Part shown: piece by piece, positions 49,201 to 60,400 of the stretch
Layout of the letters: each line of letters opens with the position of its first letter
Numbering within the stretch: the first letter of the stretch is position 1
The notes under the pieces: model-generated
Seen by the model: only the letters and a program-made list of their open reading frames with translations
What the model was told of the DNA's origin: nothing
Databases searched by the model: none
From: Acipenser ruthenus
Taxonomy: Eukaryota > Chordata > Actinopteri > Acipenseriformes > Acipenseridae
Direction of reading: 5' to 3'
DNA length: 64,000 bases
NCBI RefSeq assembly: GCF_902713425.1
Contig: NC_081201.1
Coordinates: 31,090,113 to 31,154,112, forward strand
Position numbers and translations under genes: made by a program

Positions 49201-52200
49201 GGGGGTGGAGTCTGGTAGTATGTCTAATAAGAGAGGGAAAAATAAAACACAATGCACACACAATCAATCCATATAAAGCTCAGTCCGATCCAAACTTACC
49301 CATCCCACCAGGAAGGCATTGCTCTTAAAACACAATAAATCTGGACAGATCAAAGGCAACCTGGGCTAGCACTGTAGCTAGAATCTATAAATAGGAGAAA
49401 CACTGGGGTTGTAATCTTGTATTCTCTACACAGACACATTTCCAATGCTTAAGCAGTGACATTGTAGGATACTTCTGGAGAGCAACTGCAAAGGTTTCAG
49501 GAACTGCTTCTAATGTTACTTCAGGGCTGCAGTAATTGGATAATTGTATATATTGTTTGATATTTTTTATTTAACAAATGAATACCCATTTGCGAGATTG
49601 AAATAACAAAACCTAACTTTTATATTAAGAAACTAACTTTTGGTAATACATTTGAAAAAAATATATTTAAAAAAATGGACACAGCATTAGTTCAGCTTGT
49701 GGATATTCAGTTTTTATAACAGTAAGTTCTACAGCTAGTTCACATCACAAAAGCACTGACGCACAGGAAGGTCACTATGATAAGACAGCATTAGCCTCAC
49801 TGGACAGTATCTTGGCAGTATGGACAAAATCACCAACTTGTTAATACACACACAGGTCTAGTTCACAGAAGGCTACGTAGAAAATTCACTGAAAGGTATG
49901 GACACTGCAAATAGGTACAGATGAATATTAACAAACATATAAACTTTAACCTTCATAAGGCAGTGAAGGTTAAATACAGATGCACCAGGACTGTTTGTGC
50001 TTAGCTGTGCTTGTGAAAGGGACTTCAAAATGTCAGAAAATGTCACAAATGAGTATGGGTGCTATTTATTGGCAGGTACAAGTGTGCAACAGTAGTGGAA
50101 AGAGGTGTCTAGTTTTTACTAGGTATAGATATGTATATAACAATGCCACCCTCAGATACTGCCCAGCGGGATGCAGGCTCTGGTTTACTACCTGCCCTGC
50201 TAAGGTTCCCAGAGACACAATACTGAATGGCAGCCCCACCTCAGACACTGTCACCCTGAGCCTCAAGCGGTCAGCACTCTTCATCTGCTATTGAGACAAT
50301 GCAAACATGGGCAGAGTTAATAACATCACATGCACACCACTCCCTGTTCAGAGTCCTCTCCAGGGTGGAATGGGAATGTGGGATGTTAGATTTGCAAAGG
50401 GGTGACAGGGTGTGCTGGAGCCATGAGGCTGGTCTGAGATAAAACAAGAGGAATTGAAGACTGGAGTTGGGGAAAGACAGGAGCAGTGTAATTATATAAA
50501 GTTGTTACTCACTGTTATTTAGTCTGTTTAAGCTCTGTAGCTCAATTTTCAATTACATTGTATGTCACAGTTCTGTAGCAATATAAAAGGCAGGTACTAC
50601 CTTGGATAAAAGCACCCTTTCCACTGTAATTACCAGTATATAGATTACAAATGAGGGATCGCATTCGCTTTTTGATTGTAAAGTCCTTTAACAATGGGAT
50701 CTATTTTAATGTTCCAAACAAGGTGATTTAATAACATTAAAAGTCAACGAAAAATCAGCTTCAGACATTTTAGGGTGGCGATATTTAAACCCACCGTTAG
50801 ATCATTAAAACAGACACCAATGGCTTTGAGTGATGCTGGTGTAAGAGGAGAAGGTTTATTGGGCAGAATCTGTTTAATAAACAAGAAGAAACTGATGTGG
50901 GGGGGACTATGAGAAAACAGAAGCAGCAGGGGGGGCTGAATCTGGAGGCAGATATAAGCTGGCAGACAGACCAGGCCCTCACCTCTACAGCATTGTAGGC
51001 ATCAATGAACATGTCGCGGCTGCTGATGCTGCAGTACAGACAGCCCATCGTCATGAAGAGGCAGAACGAGAAGAAGTAGCGATGGTTAAAGTGGCCCACA
51101 CAGTTATTGAGCCAGGCTGGGGAGGGAAGCCGGTTAAGGAAAATAACTGAAATCACAGTTTCCGTTATATTAATAGGATCAAAATCCTATGGACTCGTAA
51201 CTGTGCCTGCATGCCAGCTACTCACCACTGATCTTTAGAAAAAGGATACGGCAGTGGTGGTCCATTTTCAGTATACATCTGTGAGGAAAAAATATAGAAT
51301 TAAAACATATGACATTAGGTGACACAATATAAACACATGAAACAGAGTCTGCTCAGGATATCATTTCACAGTAACAAAATACTAGACTGGTACAAATATT
51401 AACAAAGCCTTCAGCTTACGTGAGGCATGTGCATGGCTCACTCTGACATGCTGGTGTAGAAGTCTCCACCTCCTCTCATAAAAACATTTCATTACAGATC
51501 CCTGATTAAACCAGCTGCAGATCAGACAGGACTGAACACACTTCCTTACCTGTTGCAGATGCTACAGTGGTGTGTCCTGGGTGGTTTGGGTGCTATACAC
51601 TTTTTGCAGATGGATACTGAAGGAATGTCAGTTTTCATCTGGAAATAAAAACACAATTTATTTTCCGTTGCCTGTGATTGCCACACATCCCTCATTAACC
51701 TCTTTGCCCTCAGTGTGTCCCGTATACCCCCCAGTAGGGGGGCTGTGTACCTGGGGAGGGTAGCCCGGTGAGGTCCTGGCTGCCTTGTAATAATGAAAGA
51801 CAATCATGAGCAGGTTCCAGTGCCCGTAGCAGACATGCCAGATGATCCAGGCTGGGCTGTAGGTGTCCAGGATGAGAGGCAGCAAGCAGATATATACAAT
51901 GAGCACGATGGAGCTGGTCAGTACAATTACCAAGAACACAAACGCCTGGGGGAGAAAAGCATGTCAGTTCACATTCCAAGTGACCATACTCAATACATAT
52001 ATATACACATCGCTATGCTCTGAAGACCTATGGGTCAAAATGTGTTAGCTATGCTTGCTGTGAAGTTTTAAAGATATGAAATAAAGATTACAAGGCTGGA
52101 TTTATTAACCTTGATTTGGACTTTTCAGACTCATCACCTCTAGTATGTACCAAAGCCCCATTGTGTGATATCTGCCCCGCTCACTTACCACCCCAAACCA

Positions 52201-52428
52201 GCGAGTGACGTGGTCCACCAGCCAGTAGATGGGTTCAAACAGCGAGTCGATGACGACGTCACTGTTTGTGAGGGAGTTGTAGAACAGTGATTTTGCACAC
52301 AGCTTCCCGTAGCTCCACAGCTCCCCGGCTCTCTTCAGCAGCTTACTGCGGCCATGCCTCCGGCCGAACCGGAAACATCGCAGGAACAAACGCATGGCAC
52401 AGGAGAAGAGCCGCGTGTGGCCCTGCAT
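46283..52428 (-). CDS. ZDHHC16: ZDHHC16, DHHC palmitoyltransferase (Aph2)
   Basis: An ER/Golgi protein S-acyltransferase that transfers palmitate to cysteines. The spliced product is 372 aa (human 377). Residues 1-80 form a basic N-terminus and WFGV lead. TM1 and TM2 are the segments AFVFLVIVLTSSIVLIVYIC and WNLLMIVFHYY. The cysteine-rich domain reads SICKKCIAPKPPRTHHCSIC then [20 protein letters not shown], with the DHHC motif intact. TM3 (RYFFSFCLFMTMGC) and TM4 (IIYLWVLCSSVALALGGL) follow, then GETSIERHIN and the WLTRVLLPSAHPP tail. Coding exons: 52189-52428, 51751-51945, 51550-51638, 51250-51278, 50983-51116, 50240-50284, 49138-49223, 48528-48648, 48136-48206, 46283-46391 (1119 nt). The start at 52428 is preferred because the next residues align to the human MRGQRS start; the upstream ATG (52446) is outside the spliced exon. 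Intron 4 is U12-type and intron 9 holds a foldback element. Confidence 0.97.
46440..47432. mobile_element. ~1-kb foldback DNA element in ZDHHC16 intron 9
   Basis: Both arms of a 993-bp segment are reverse complements of each other almost from end to end, with the centre near 46940-46955. The outer ends share GGACACACTGCCC (46446 and about 47419-47431) and further GATGCGA/ACACTGCC subrepeats. Inner pairs include CATATGACTGGAGACA (about 46671 with 47195-47205), GGTATTCCATTGGTTTGTAT (about 46763 with 47128-47149) and AACTATTAGATG. CAACTTA flanks both sides (46433-46439 and 47433-47439), a likely target duplication. There is no coding frame. The superfamily is not assigned. Confidence 0.85.
48251..48325. 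repeat. Perfect 16-bp inverted repeat around an (ATT)n loop
   Basis: ACACGTGCTGGATTAT at 48251-48266 is exactly reverse-complemented at 48310-48325. The 43-nt loop contains (ATT)n. It lies in ZDHHC16 intron 8, 45-120 bases upstream of the exon 9 acceptor, so it would form a strong hairpin in the pre-mRNA. Each arm carries CACGTG. Confidence 0.85.
51117..51249 (-). other. ZDHHC16: U12-type (minor spliceosome) intron 4 of ZDHHC16
   Basis: The 133-nt intron starts GTATCCTTTTTC, matching the U12 donor consensus RTATCCTTT. It contains TTCCTTAAC (plus coordinates 51133-51141), an exact U12 branch-site consensus, about 16-18 nt before the CAG acceptor. It is a GT-AG U12 intron and splits the codon for the Pro right after DHHC. 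Confidence 0.9.
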
Positions 52429-54451
52429 GCCCCTCCTGCAACACACTGCAGCACAGACACACTCAACTTACTGAAAGGGATTTGTACAGGAGAGACTGGA
52501 ACACCTACAGTCTTTAAATAAAGTACATTTTGTTTGGAAATTCATGTATTTCTATTCATTAACCCATTAAGTGCCATTGTCTTCATTTGAGGACAGGCTA
52601 CTTTGGAGCATTTTTAACTGGCTCCTGCCTGTTAACCGTAAAAGTTAAGTCTAAATGCAATGCATCAAATTACATAACTACTGCTTGTGTTCTTATTTTT
52701 TCAAATAACATTTTAATTTGGTATTTAATGGGTTAATAATATGATGCAAAACAAAAAAGGAGGGGCGCTTCATGTTTGTTAAAAGATAACCTGTGTATGA
52801 AAACCCTACATGCCTGCCTGACCATGGCCAACTTAGCTGCTTAAAGAACAAGACCACATTCCAAGGACGTCTGTCCACATACCATCACAATGTAAAGTGT
52901 AAAGGGCAGGTAATTTAGCAATGGAACAGGCAATAAACCGATATCCTACCTTAGTATTATTTACATGTGGGTGGCATGCAGCACACCAACACTGCAGCGT
53001 CTTGCCATTATAAATTAATTGTGTCAAGCGCTGAATGTGATCCCTGCAGCGTAGATCTTTCAGATAACATGATGGAAATGTAATAAAGTTAACAAACAGC
53101 ATCCAGGCACTAGAATTTCACTTGAATTGCTGTATGAATTTAGTAAGACTCCTGGAAAGCACTAGCTGGTGATGGTGATCTATGATGAGAAATAAACTAA
53201 CAATAAAGTTTCTGTCACTCATGAAGCATGCTTTGGCACACACTGTCGCATTGCCATTCCCCACACAGTCAGTTAAAATCACACGAGCTGAAACACAAGA
53301 TTTTGTCTCAAGCTATATCATTCTAAAAACGATGACGTTATAGCTCCTGTGTATCCACCGATCACTAACATTGTTTTTCGTTCATACTTTCCAGTTCCCC
53401 TTCAGTCTCACCTTTTATGTGTATTGATATATTATGTTCATCACCATTCGTGCGTCCCTCGTCTCCAGCAGCGATTTTGTTATTTATGATTTTATTTTTA
53501 TTTTTTAAACAGACGATCTCCCGAGTCCATTATGTCTCAAGCGATTGGTCCATGCAAGTGGCTACTGTACTCTACACAAATGAAGATCTCAGCAAAGAAC
53601 GCGCACTACTTTCACTGTCAACTGCTTAACTGGGGCAGGAAACGCATTACTCTGTGTTTAACCGCCCACTTTTGGTCATTTTATCTCAGTTTAAATGAGC
53701 AAAAAGTCAAAAATAGCTTGCTATAACCCAGTACGCTATTAACCTTAAAGGCTGAGTTTTGAAGTGCAATTCGTCTGCAATGGCGTGCCAATAGTATTTT
53801 CTCATGTAAACCGCTTATAATAATGAAGTTTCCAAACCAGCAAACCTGTAAAATGCATCATTATCAGTAAATGACATCTAGAAAGGTGCAGTCGAACACA
53901 TCCTGCACAGCAGCAAGTGTGATCACGCAGTACTAGTTTCAAATTGCTGATGCCTAATGTCAAAACACTAAATAACAGGTAAGCGCGGCTGCTTGCTGGT
54001 AGTACTGCTTTGGCAGGAGCTTTGTGATTTGCAACGCACCCCTTAGCCGACCTTTCAATAACTACACAGCATCCTGTTCCTACAGGCGCCCGGCTGAATG
54101 ATCCTTCATTCCATCGCTTATATTAAATTCGGGATTAAAATATCAGACATCCTGAGTCCCGACCCTTCGTGCCTCGATTTTACTGTCTGAAAAGGCACTT
54201 TTAATCAAAAATGAATGTTATTTACAATGTACCGTCGGTATACAGCTATGTGAAATTATAATAAAGAGGCCATTTAATCCTTGTTGTAGACCTACTTTCG
54301 AGAGCAAACAAACGTCCCTGTTAAATACATCACTAATAATCCCCATATCCTGGTCATTCTTCCCAATCGCAACATATTGACACAGAAACTAGCTGCCATA
54401 CTATTCATCCGATGAGAGTCCACTGGCATAGTCCCTGGTTTGTGTATTTAC
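52189..54451 (-). other. ZDHHC16: ZDHHC16 intron between the 5' UTR exon and first coding exon
   Basis: The first coding exon begins at 52445 (acceptor CTGCAG), 17 bases before the ATG. The intron proper is 52446-54451. It contains a short TTAA-flanked MITE (52563-52732) and otherwise shows no coding content; the short frames at 53417-53726 have no family resemblance. Confidence 0.7.
52563..52732. mobile_element. Candidate piggyBac-type MITE with TTAA flanks
   Basis: A 170-bp segment bounded by TTAA (52559-52562 and 52733-52736). The inward ends are CCCATTAAGTGCC on the left and CCCATTAAATACC on the right, which share 10 of 13 positions. TTAA targets with CCC ends are typical of piggyBac-derived MITEs. 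The interior is noncoding. Confidence 0.6.
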
Positions 54452-54600
54452 CTGGTCCGGTTGTGATCCCACTTATATGGACGGCGGACACTCAGCTCAT
54501 GTTGATCCCTAAGGGTTCTTATTATCAGAGATTTAGGCTGCAAATAAATACAATTCTAGATCTTCACTCCTAGTCCCCGAGCTGTCTCCATCAGGGCACT
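54452..54600 (-). other. ZDHHC16: ZDHHC16 noncoding first exon (approximate 5' end)
   Basis: A donor CCAG|gtaaat at 54452 on the minus strand, joined to the acceptor at 52445, makes a plausible 5' UTR exon next to the promoter. The 5' end is not visible in sequence; 54600 is an estimate placed just below the NRF1-type site. Confidence 0.5.
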
Positions 54601-54884
54601 GTCTGACACAGCGCATGCGCGTCATCTGTCAGTTTCTGGGAAATGTAGTCACCAGGAAAACGACTACACTTATCAGAAATATCAACAGCTGAAAAATACT
54701 GGACCAAACTGCATTATTATACTAATTGAAAACATAGCTTGAATCTTGATGTGTGATAACATCAGAATAGTTACAAGTTTAATCCTACAATCCCCATCGT
54801 TCCAGTGACAAGAGGAAGTGGTCTGGTGTACAGGCAATTGGGAGTTGTAGTCCGTAAATACCAAATGGCAGCTCATGTGGACAT
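54601..54884. promoter_or_regulatory. ZDHHC16/METTL18 bidirectional promoter
   Basis: The two genes are divergent with coding starts 2.5 kb apart and first exons only about 300-400 bp apart. The interval holds the NRF1 palindrome GCGCATGCGC (54611-54620). It also holds three relatives of the ACTACAA-TCCCA motif used by THAP11/ZNF143: GACTACATTTCCCAG (minus strand, 54636-54650), CCTACAATCCCCA (plus, 54784-54796) and GGACTACAACTCCCAAT (minus, 54836-54852). No TATA box is seen. This is the normal arrangement of housekeeping bidirectional promoters. Confidence 0.7.
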
Positions 54885-54971
54885 GTGCTTGTTCGGTGCT
54901 GCAAATATTTAATTAAAAAAGTAAATTTTGTCGTGTTTATTATAAGTCTGTTGTTAAGGGTTGTATGGGGA

Positions 54972-56633
54972 ATGGCATTTAGTTTTAATTTTGATGTGGA
55001 GGTAGAAACGGACCCCTCTTTGCTGGGTGCGGCCGAGGAGAAGCCGAAACTTGAAAAAGAGGTCCTACAGGAGGACAAAAACAATGTAAGTAACCTCCAG
55101 ACTGGTTTTAACAATTTTACTCCGAGGCAATCCCTGTTTAAAATACTATTGCTTACATGTTTATAATGTGTGGGCGCTTTTTTTATTTTGCCTATTAACT
55201 GTTTGCACTAAATAGTAGAACATGTTTTTTTGCATGATGCAAAGATAAGTACGACTGTTTTGCCTTTCTTTTTACATGGAATTATATATGAAACCTGTAT
55301 GGGACATAATCGTTAAAAGCTTGCACACCACAAGGAGGGTAAAAGAAAAAAAAAACATATAATTTAGGAACTACTTTTCTAAAAGCTAAAACGAATGAAT
55401 AAAAACAAATAAAGCCGAAAAATGTAATTCTTTATATGCATTGAGACACAATCCTGATACAAAAAAATACTCCCTTTATGTCTGGGAATGCCTTTTATAG
55501 TTGATTTATGGCTGATTATTTAATATTATATTCCGACTAGCTGCATGTCTGATAATAATTATAATGTACATTAGTAATATTGGTCTGACGTGGTTAACCC
55601 AGCACTGGACTCAATTGTTACAAAAACTCCACTTAATTACAAGCACTCCCTGCATTTTAAAACTATAGAAATCTTGCCATGTCGTGCAGGTACCAGAAGA
55701 AACAATGCTAACCAGTATGCATCTGTTTTTTTCTATCAGGAGGCAGGAAAGCACCAAGACAGCAGGATGGAGACGGGAGTTAAAAAAGCCAAGGAGCATA
55801 TTCCCCCCCAGGACTGTGAGCACCTACTGGAGAACACAGTCACCGAGACCTTTTCCTTGGGAACGCTACCCCCAATCCATTACCTCAATGAGTCTGTGCT
55901 AGAGCAAACAGCTTCCGAACGTGCTGACCGAGAAATGATCCTGTCCCAGAACATCGGCTCTCACTCCGACCTCATCTCGGGAGTGTACGAGGGCGGCTTA
56001 CACATTTGGGAGTGCACCATTGACCTCCTTGAGTACCTGGAGAGCGTCGGAGAGACCTTCTCTGGGAAACGAGTGCTCGACCTTGGCTGTGGGGCTGGAT
56101 TGCTAGGAATCTTGGCTCTAAAGAGAGGGGCCAAGGAGGTTCACTTCCAGGATTACAACAGCACAGTGATAGAGGAACTGACGATGCCAAACGTGCTGCT
56201 CAACTGCGACGATGATGATGTAGATGATGAGGAAGGGGACTCAGACAGCGCAGCCTCAAAGAAGAAATCACCAGAGCTCCCCCCACAGGCAGGACTGGCC
56301 AAGTGCAGGTTCTTCTCAGGAGAATGGACCAGCTTTCTTTCCCTTGTGCTGAGCAGCGATCCACCTCCACAGTACGACCTCATCTTCACTTCAGAGACAA
56401 TCTACAACACGGCCTACTATCCCTCCCTGCATGAGGTGTTCTTGCAGCTTCTCGTACCAGCAGGCCTTGTGTACCTGGCTACCAAGGCACATTACTTTGG
56501 GGTCGGGGGAGGCCTTCATCTCTTTGAGAGTTTTGTGGAGCAGAAAGATGTTTTCAACATCAAGAGTCTGAAGGAGGTAGAGGAAGGGCTTAAGAGGCAT
56601 GTGGTAGCTTTGAGCTTTAAGAAGAGAGATTAA
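54972..56633 (+). CDS. METTL18: METTL18, protein-histidine N-methyltransferase
   Basis: METTL18 (yeast Hpm1) is a SAM-dependent methyltransferase that modifies a histidine of ribosomal protein RPL3 and tunes translation elongation. Exon 1 (54972-55085) encodes MAFSFNFDVEVETDP, matching the human MTFQFNF start. Exon 2 (55740-56633) encodes the rest; 114+894 nt give 335 aa (human about 372). Visible landmarks are SDLISGVYEGGLHIWECTID, the SAM-binding motif I VLDLGCGAGLLG, the acidic post-motif HFQDYNS, the family signature FTSETIYN, and AKAHYFGVGGG with GLKRHVVALSFK near the end. An acidic low-complexity insert (CDDDDVDDEEGDSDS) sits between the motif regions. The ORF also extends upstream of exon 2 from 55590, but that part is intronic. 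The intron (55086-55739, gtaagt...cag) interrupts coding sequence. AATAAA lies at 56852. Confidence 0.96.
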
Positions 56634-56851
56634 CTGAAGTAAGGACAAGCAATAACCCCCACACAGACCTGGGATCGGTCAAGGGGAAAGTTTTTCCAGG
56701 ACAATAGGCTGCAAATTATAACTGATTATGATTTATGAATACTTTCTTTAGTTATGTATAGATTGTACATGAGCCTACAGTAAAGTTACAGCAGCGTGAA
56801 AGCTAAACTGTTATAAATGTAACAATTACATTTTGTGCTTAAACAAGTGTC

Positions 56852-56857
56852 AATAAA
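56852..56857 (+). terminator. METTL18: METTL18 poly(A) signal
   Basis: AATAAA 219 bp past the stop, in the context GTGTCAATAAAGTTGCAG. Confidence 0.75.
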
Positions 56858-57311
56858 GTTGCAGCCTATGGGTTCCCTCCTGATTACATCATGTACCAGT
56901 GCAGTACATTGTGCTTCATTTATTACAGGCATGAGCATTTAAAAACTGCAGTATCTATATACGTTTGGATATAAAAATAATGGGATGTGTTCCCCTTTTA
57001 TGGTGCCTGACTGTACTAGTGCCATTGTTCCCATATAAAGATATCAAATCCCTTATAAGAGAGAATAATTTAACTTGTCTCCAAAAGTAAAACAATTTAA
57101 AACACCACCACAGTCTTTGTTAAAAAATATTTTACTCTTATTAAATTGGGTCTTTTTTCAAACATAGAACATTTAAATCCATCAACATAAAACTTGTACT
57201 TGAACCTACTGTAAATGTACCCTGTAGTCAAGTTCCTCTTAATGTCTAAGTGTCCTTGATTGGGAGGAACAGGGTACTTTCAGACTTCATGTGACATGTT
57301 CAAAAGACACA

Positions 57312-57317
57312 TTTATT
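57312..57317 (-). terminator. EXOSC1: EXOSC1 poly(A) signal
   Basis: AATAAA on the minus strand about 140 bp past the EXOSC1 stop. It lies about 450 bp from the convergent METTL18 signal. Confidence 0.65.
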
Positions 57318-57455
57318 TTTAGTTGAGTTTTCCAATAAGTAAATAATGAAGGTGTCTCTGTGGGAGGCTGTGTACTCCAGGTTCTCTGTTGAGATGCTGT
57401 GTGAGGAGGAGCCCCAGTGTGAGGCTGGCCACAGGAGAGTTCATCTGTGGTGACT

Positions 57456-60400
57456 TCATGCCTGAAGGTACTCTGGCTGCACTCTTGCCACCTTCCGGAA
57501 CTCCTTGGCATGAGTCCTGGGGCACTGCATCTCACACCAGCTGATGGGCACCATCTGTGCCCCTGCAAGGAAACACACAAACACTGTATAAAGGTCTACT
57601 GCTAAAGCAGCTGACAGATCATCAGCACCTTTTCAGACAGAAGCATAAGCCTAACATTACCTCGAATAGGGGTCACTGCTGATTTATAGCTCTTTTCTCC
57701 ACATATGTTGGACTCCAAAATGTTCACAAATGAATTAGGGCAGTTGATGTATGTAGTATTAGAACTGGCAACATTATGGGCCTAGCAGGGGATCTTTCAT
57801 GAGGTAGATGGGACCTCAGAATAACTGATCTTAAAGTACAGTATTTTTCAAGGGAAAGGTGTAACATTTGGAGGTTATACGTGTAGATGATGGCATTGTT
57901 GTTCTACTTAATTACACCTTGCCAGCATTAGTCAGTGAACACATAGTATAAATGTTAGTGGAATCCTCATTTGTCAAACAAGCAGAGGGGGGCTCAATTT
58001 CACCTGTTGGAATTCTGACATAAATGTGGTGTTTTTTCACAGCGCCTCACCTGCCTCACTGTGCGCCACCACCACCCCCAGCTCATTCTCTGCTGTCGTC
58101 AGGAGGTAGTTGGACTGGACATCACCCAGGGAGATCTGTTAACAAGTTAAAGATAACACTGGGCCACTAAAAGCACACTATCTAATATTTCTAAACTAGT
58201 GTTATATTAAAAGCTCACTTGTCCAATAAGCCTACACAGAACATAAGAACATAAGAAAGTTTACAAACGAGAGGAGGCCATTCAGCCCATCTTGCTCGTT
58301 TGGTTGTTAGTAGCTTATTGATCCCAGAATCTCATCAAGCAGCTTCTTGAAGGATCCCAGGGTGTCAGCTTCAACAACATTACTGGGGAGTTGGTTCCAG
58401 ACCCTCACAATTCTCTGTGTAAAAAAGTGCCTCCTATTTTCTGTTCTGAATGAACATCACCTCACACTCTCAAGTGCACACCAGGTCTTCAGACTGTCTG
58501 ATCTGATTTTAAAAAGGATACCACTTTTGCTAGAACAATGTCTCCAGGTCTGAAACTTTTGTAGATCTCCACCTGAAACCAATAAAATAACAAAAGGTTA
58601 CCAAACATTTACTAGGTGGTCGGGTTAGGCATAGGGGGAAACTGAGACAGTCTACTTCTATACCTATCCCAGCCAAAATAAGGAGATACACACTGTTAGC
58701 ATACTTTAAAAGATTACCTTATCTTTTTCTGTTGCTCTGACATCTTCTTTTCTACAAAAAAAAGATACTGGATAGGTCAACTGGTTGGACATTTACATCA
58801 GCAAAAATAAATGTGTGCAAACGACCTTCTTTCAGTGGGTCTCATAAGGGATTACTATTCCACAGATTCCTGGAAAGGTCAGTGAAGTGTGTATAACCTT
58901 AGTATACAGGGAAACCTAAGCATGCTAGAGTTTTCTTCTTTTGTTGTGGGAGAAGGGGGTGCACAATCCATCACTGCACTAAGGGGCACATTCAACACTG
59001 AATCAGATTTTAAACAAACACAAAACAAAACACTGGTAATAACACTGATGAAGGTCCTTAGCAGAAAAGTTTTACTCAAGGGAAACCAGAAAAAGAAACA
59101 ATGGTATATAAAATATAAAAAGACACAGTATTTATTACTGTAATTCAAGCCCATGGGAGTACATAACTTGCATATCCCTCGGGTCCCCTTGAATTACAGC
59201 ATTGTAACAGACAGTCCATCTATTATCCTTTGTGTTGCTGTATTCAAAACCAAAAGACAATACTGTGAAGCACTAATAATGTTATAGTAAAATGTAAATT
59301 TAAATTAAACTATAATAAATATATACAAGCATTCAACACAACAACTGTTCTAAAAAGGTACATTTAAGAATAGTTGTTGAGATGCTACACTACCTTATCG
59401 TTCCTCTGAATTTGTCTTTTAGGGGGGTTGACCCCACATAAAGGATGTGAACCTTAGCAAACCTTGGGTTTATACTGGTCACCTGCGGGCCAAAGAAAGA
59501 AAAAGGCTTTATAATGCCCATAATAAAAGCAACATCACTGAATGATACAGAAATTACATTTCTTAATGAAAAGGTGCTTTAACTTAACCTAAATTGAAAA
59601 AAAACAAAAAACATTAAATATTATTAAAAACTGTCTGACTTTAAAAGACTAGCTTTGTCCATTATTCTATGATGCCTATTTCTCTTTCTGAGACAAATAC
59701 CAGGTTATGTAAACTCCAGGCCACCAATTGATTACTTGATAGAAAATCCTCACACATTCACTGGGCTAACAGGGCGACAACCAGAACAATGTAGAGAACA
59801 CGCAAAAAAAACATGCTCACCCTCCCACCCCACATTTGCAGGCTGCAGAGTTTCCCCTTACCTTGCAAGTTACTATGGCACCAACATCAGGCAGGAGTTG
59901 AGCTTCCGTCTCTCTCACAACAGAGATCACTGGCAGCTGTAACACAGACAAAGTCTCCATAAAAAAAGGAACTTCTCAAAACATTGAATTATCTAGGCAA
60001 AACTTACGATCCACCACTCTCATTAACTCTTTAAAATCAGCTTTTTTTGTTCATTAGATGACTACATAAAACCCTTGTTGTTTAATAAAACTCTTTGATA
60101 AGACTGGTGGTTCTCAAACCCCTTTGAAGGATTCTATTAAAACCTATAAGAAACTGAAATCTAAGCAAACTAGTTTGGGCGGCAGTCTTCAACGGTATCA
60201 CACAGGATTGAGCAACCCACAGTGTGACAACACCTGGATTACATTAACCTCAGCGGGGTCTGAAATATGGATAATACGAGTTTATATTTTTGTGTACAAA
60301 TTACTCTATACTCCGTTACTCACCTCTTCTCCCTCATTTTTCTTCAGCACATAGCCAGCGAGGGAAGCCAAGATATAGCCGTGCCGCGAGTAAGTTCCAA

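Noticed and set aside
50190-50239. Longer form of ZDHHC16 exon 6 ending at a gtagta donor
   Set aside because: It stays in frame, but the 45-nt form ending at 50240 gives the 15-residue segment expected from other fishes; the longer form is at best an isoform.
52429-52446. Upstream ATG for ZDHHC16
   Set aside because: The splice acceptor at 52445 excludes it, and the next ATG at 52428 aligns with the human start.
55590-55739. Upstream start giving a 347-aa METTL18
   Set aside because: The extra residues lie in the intron and lack similarity, while exon 1 at 54972 supplies the conserved N-terminus in frame.
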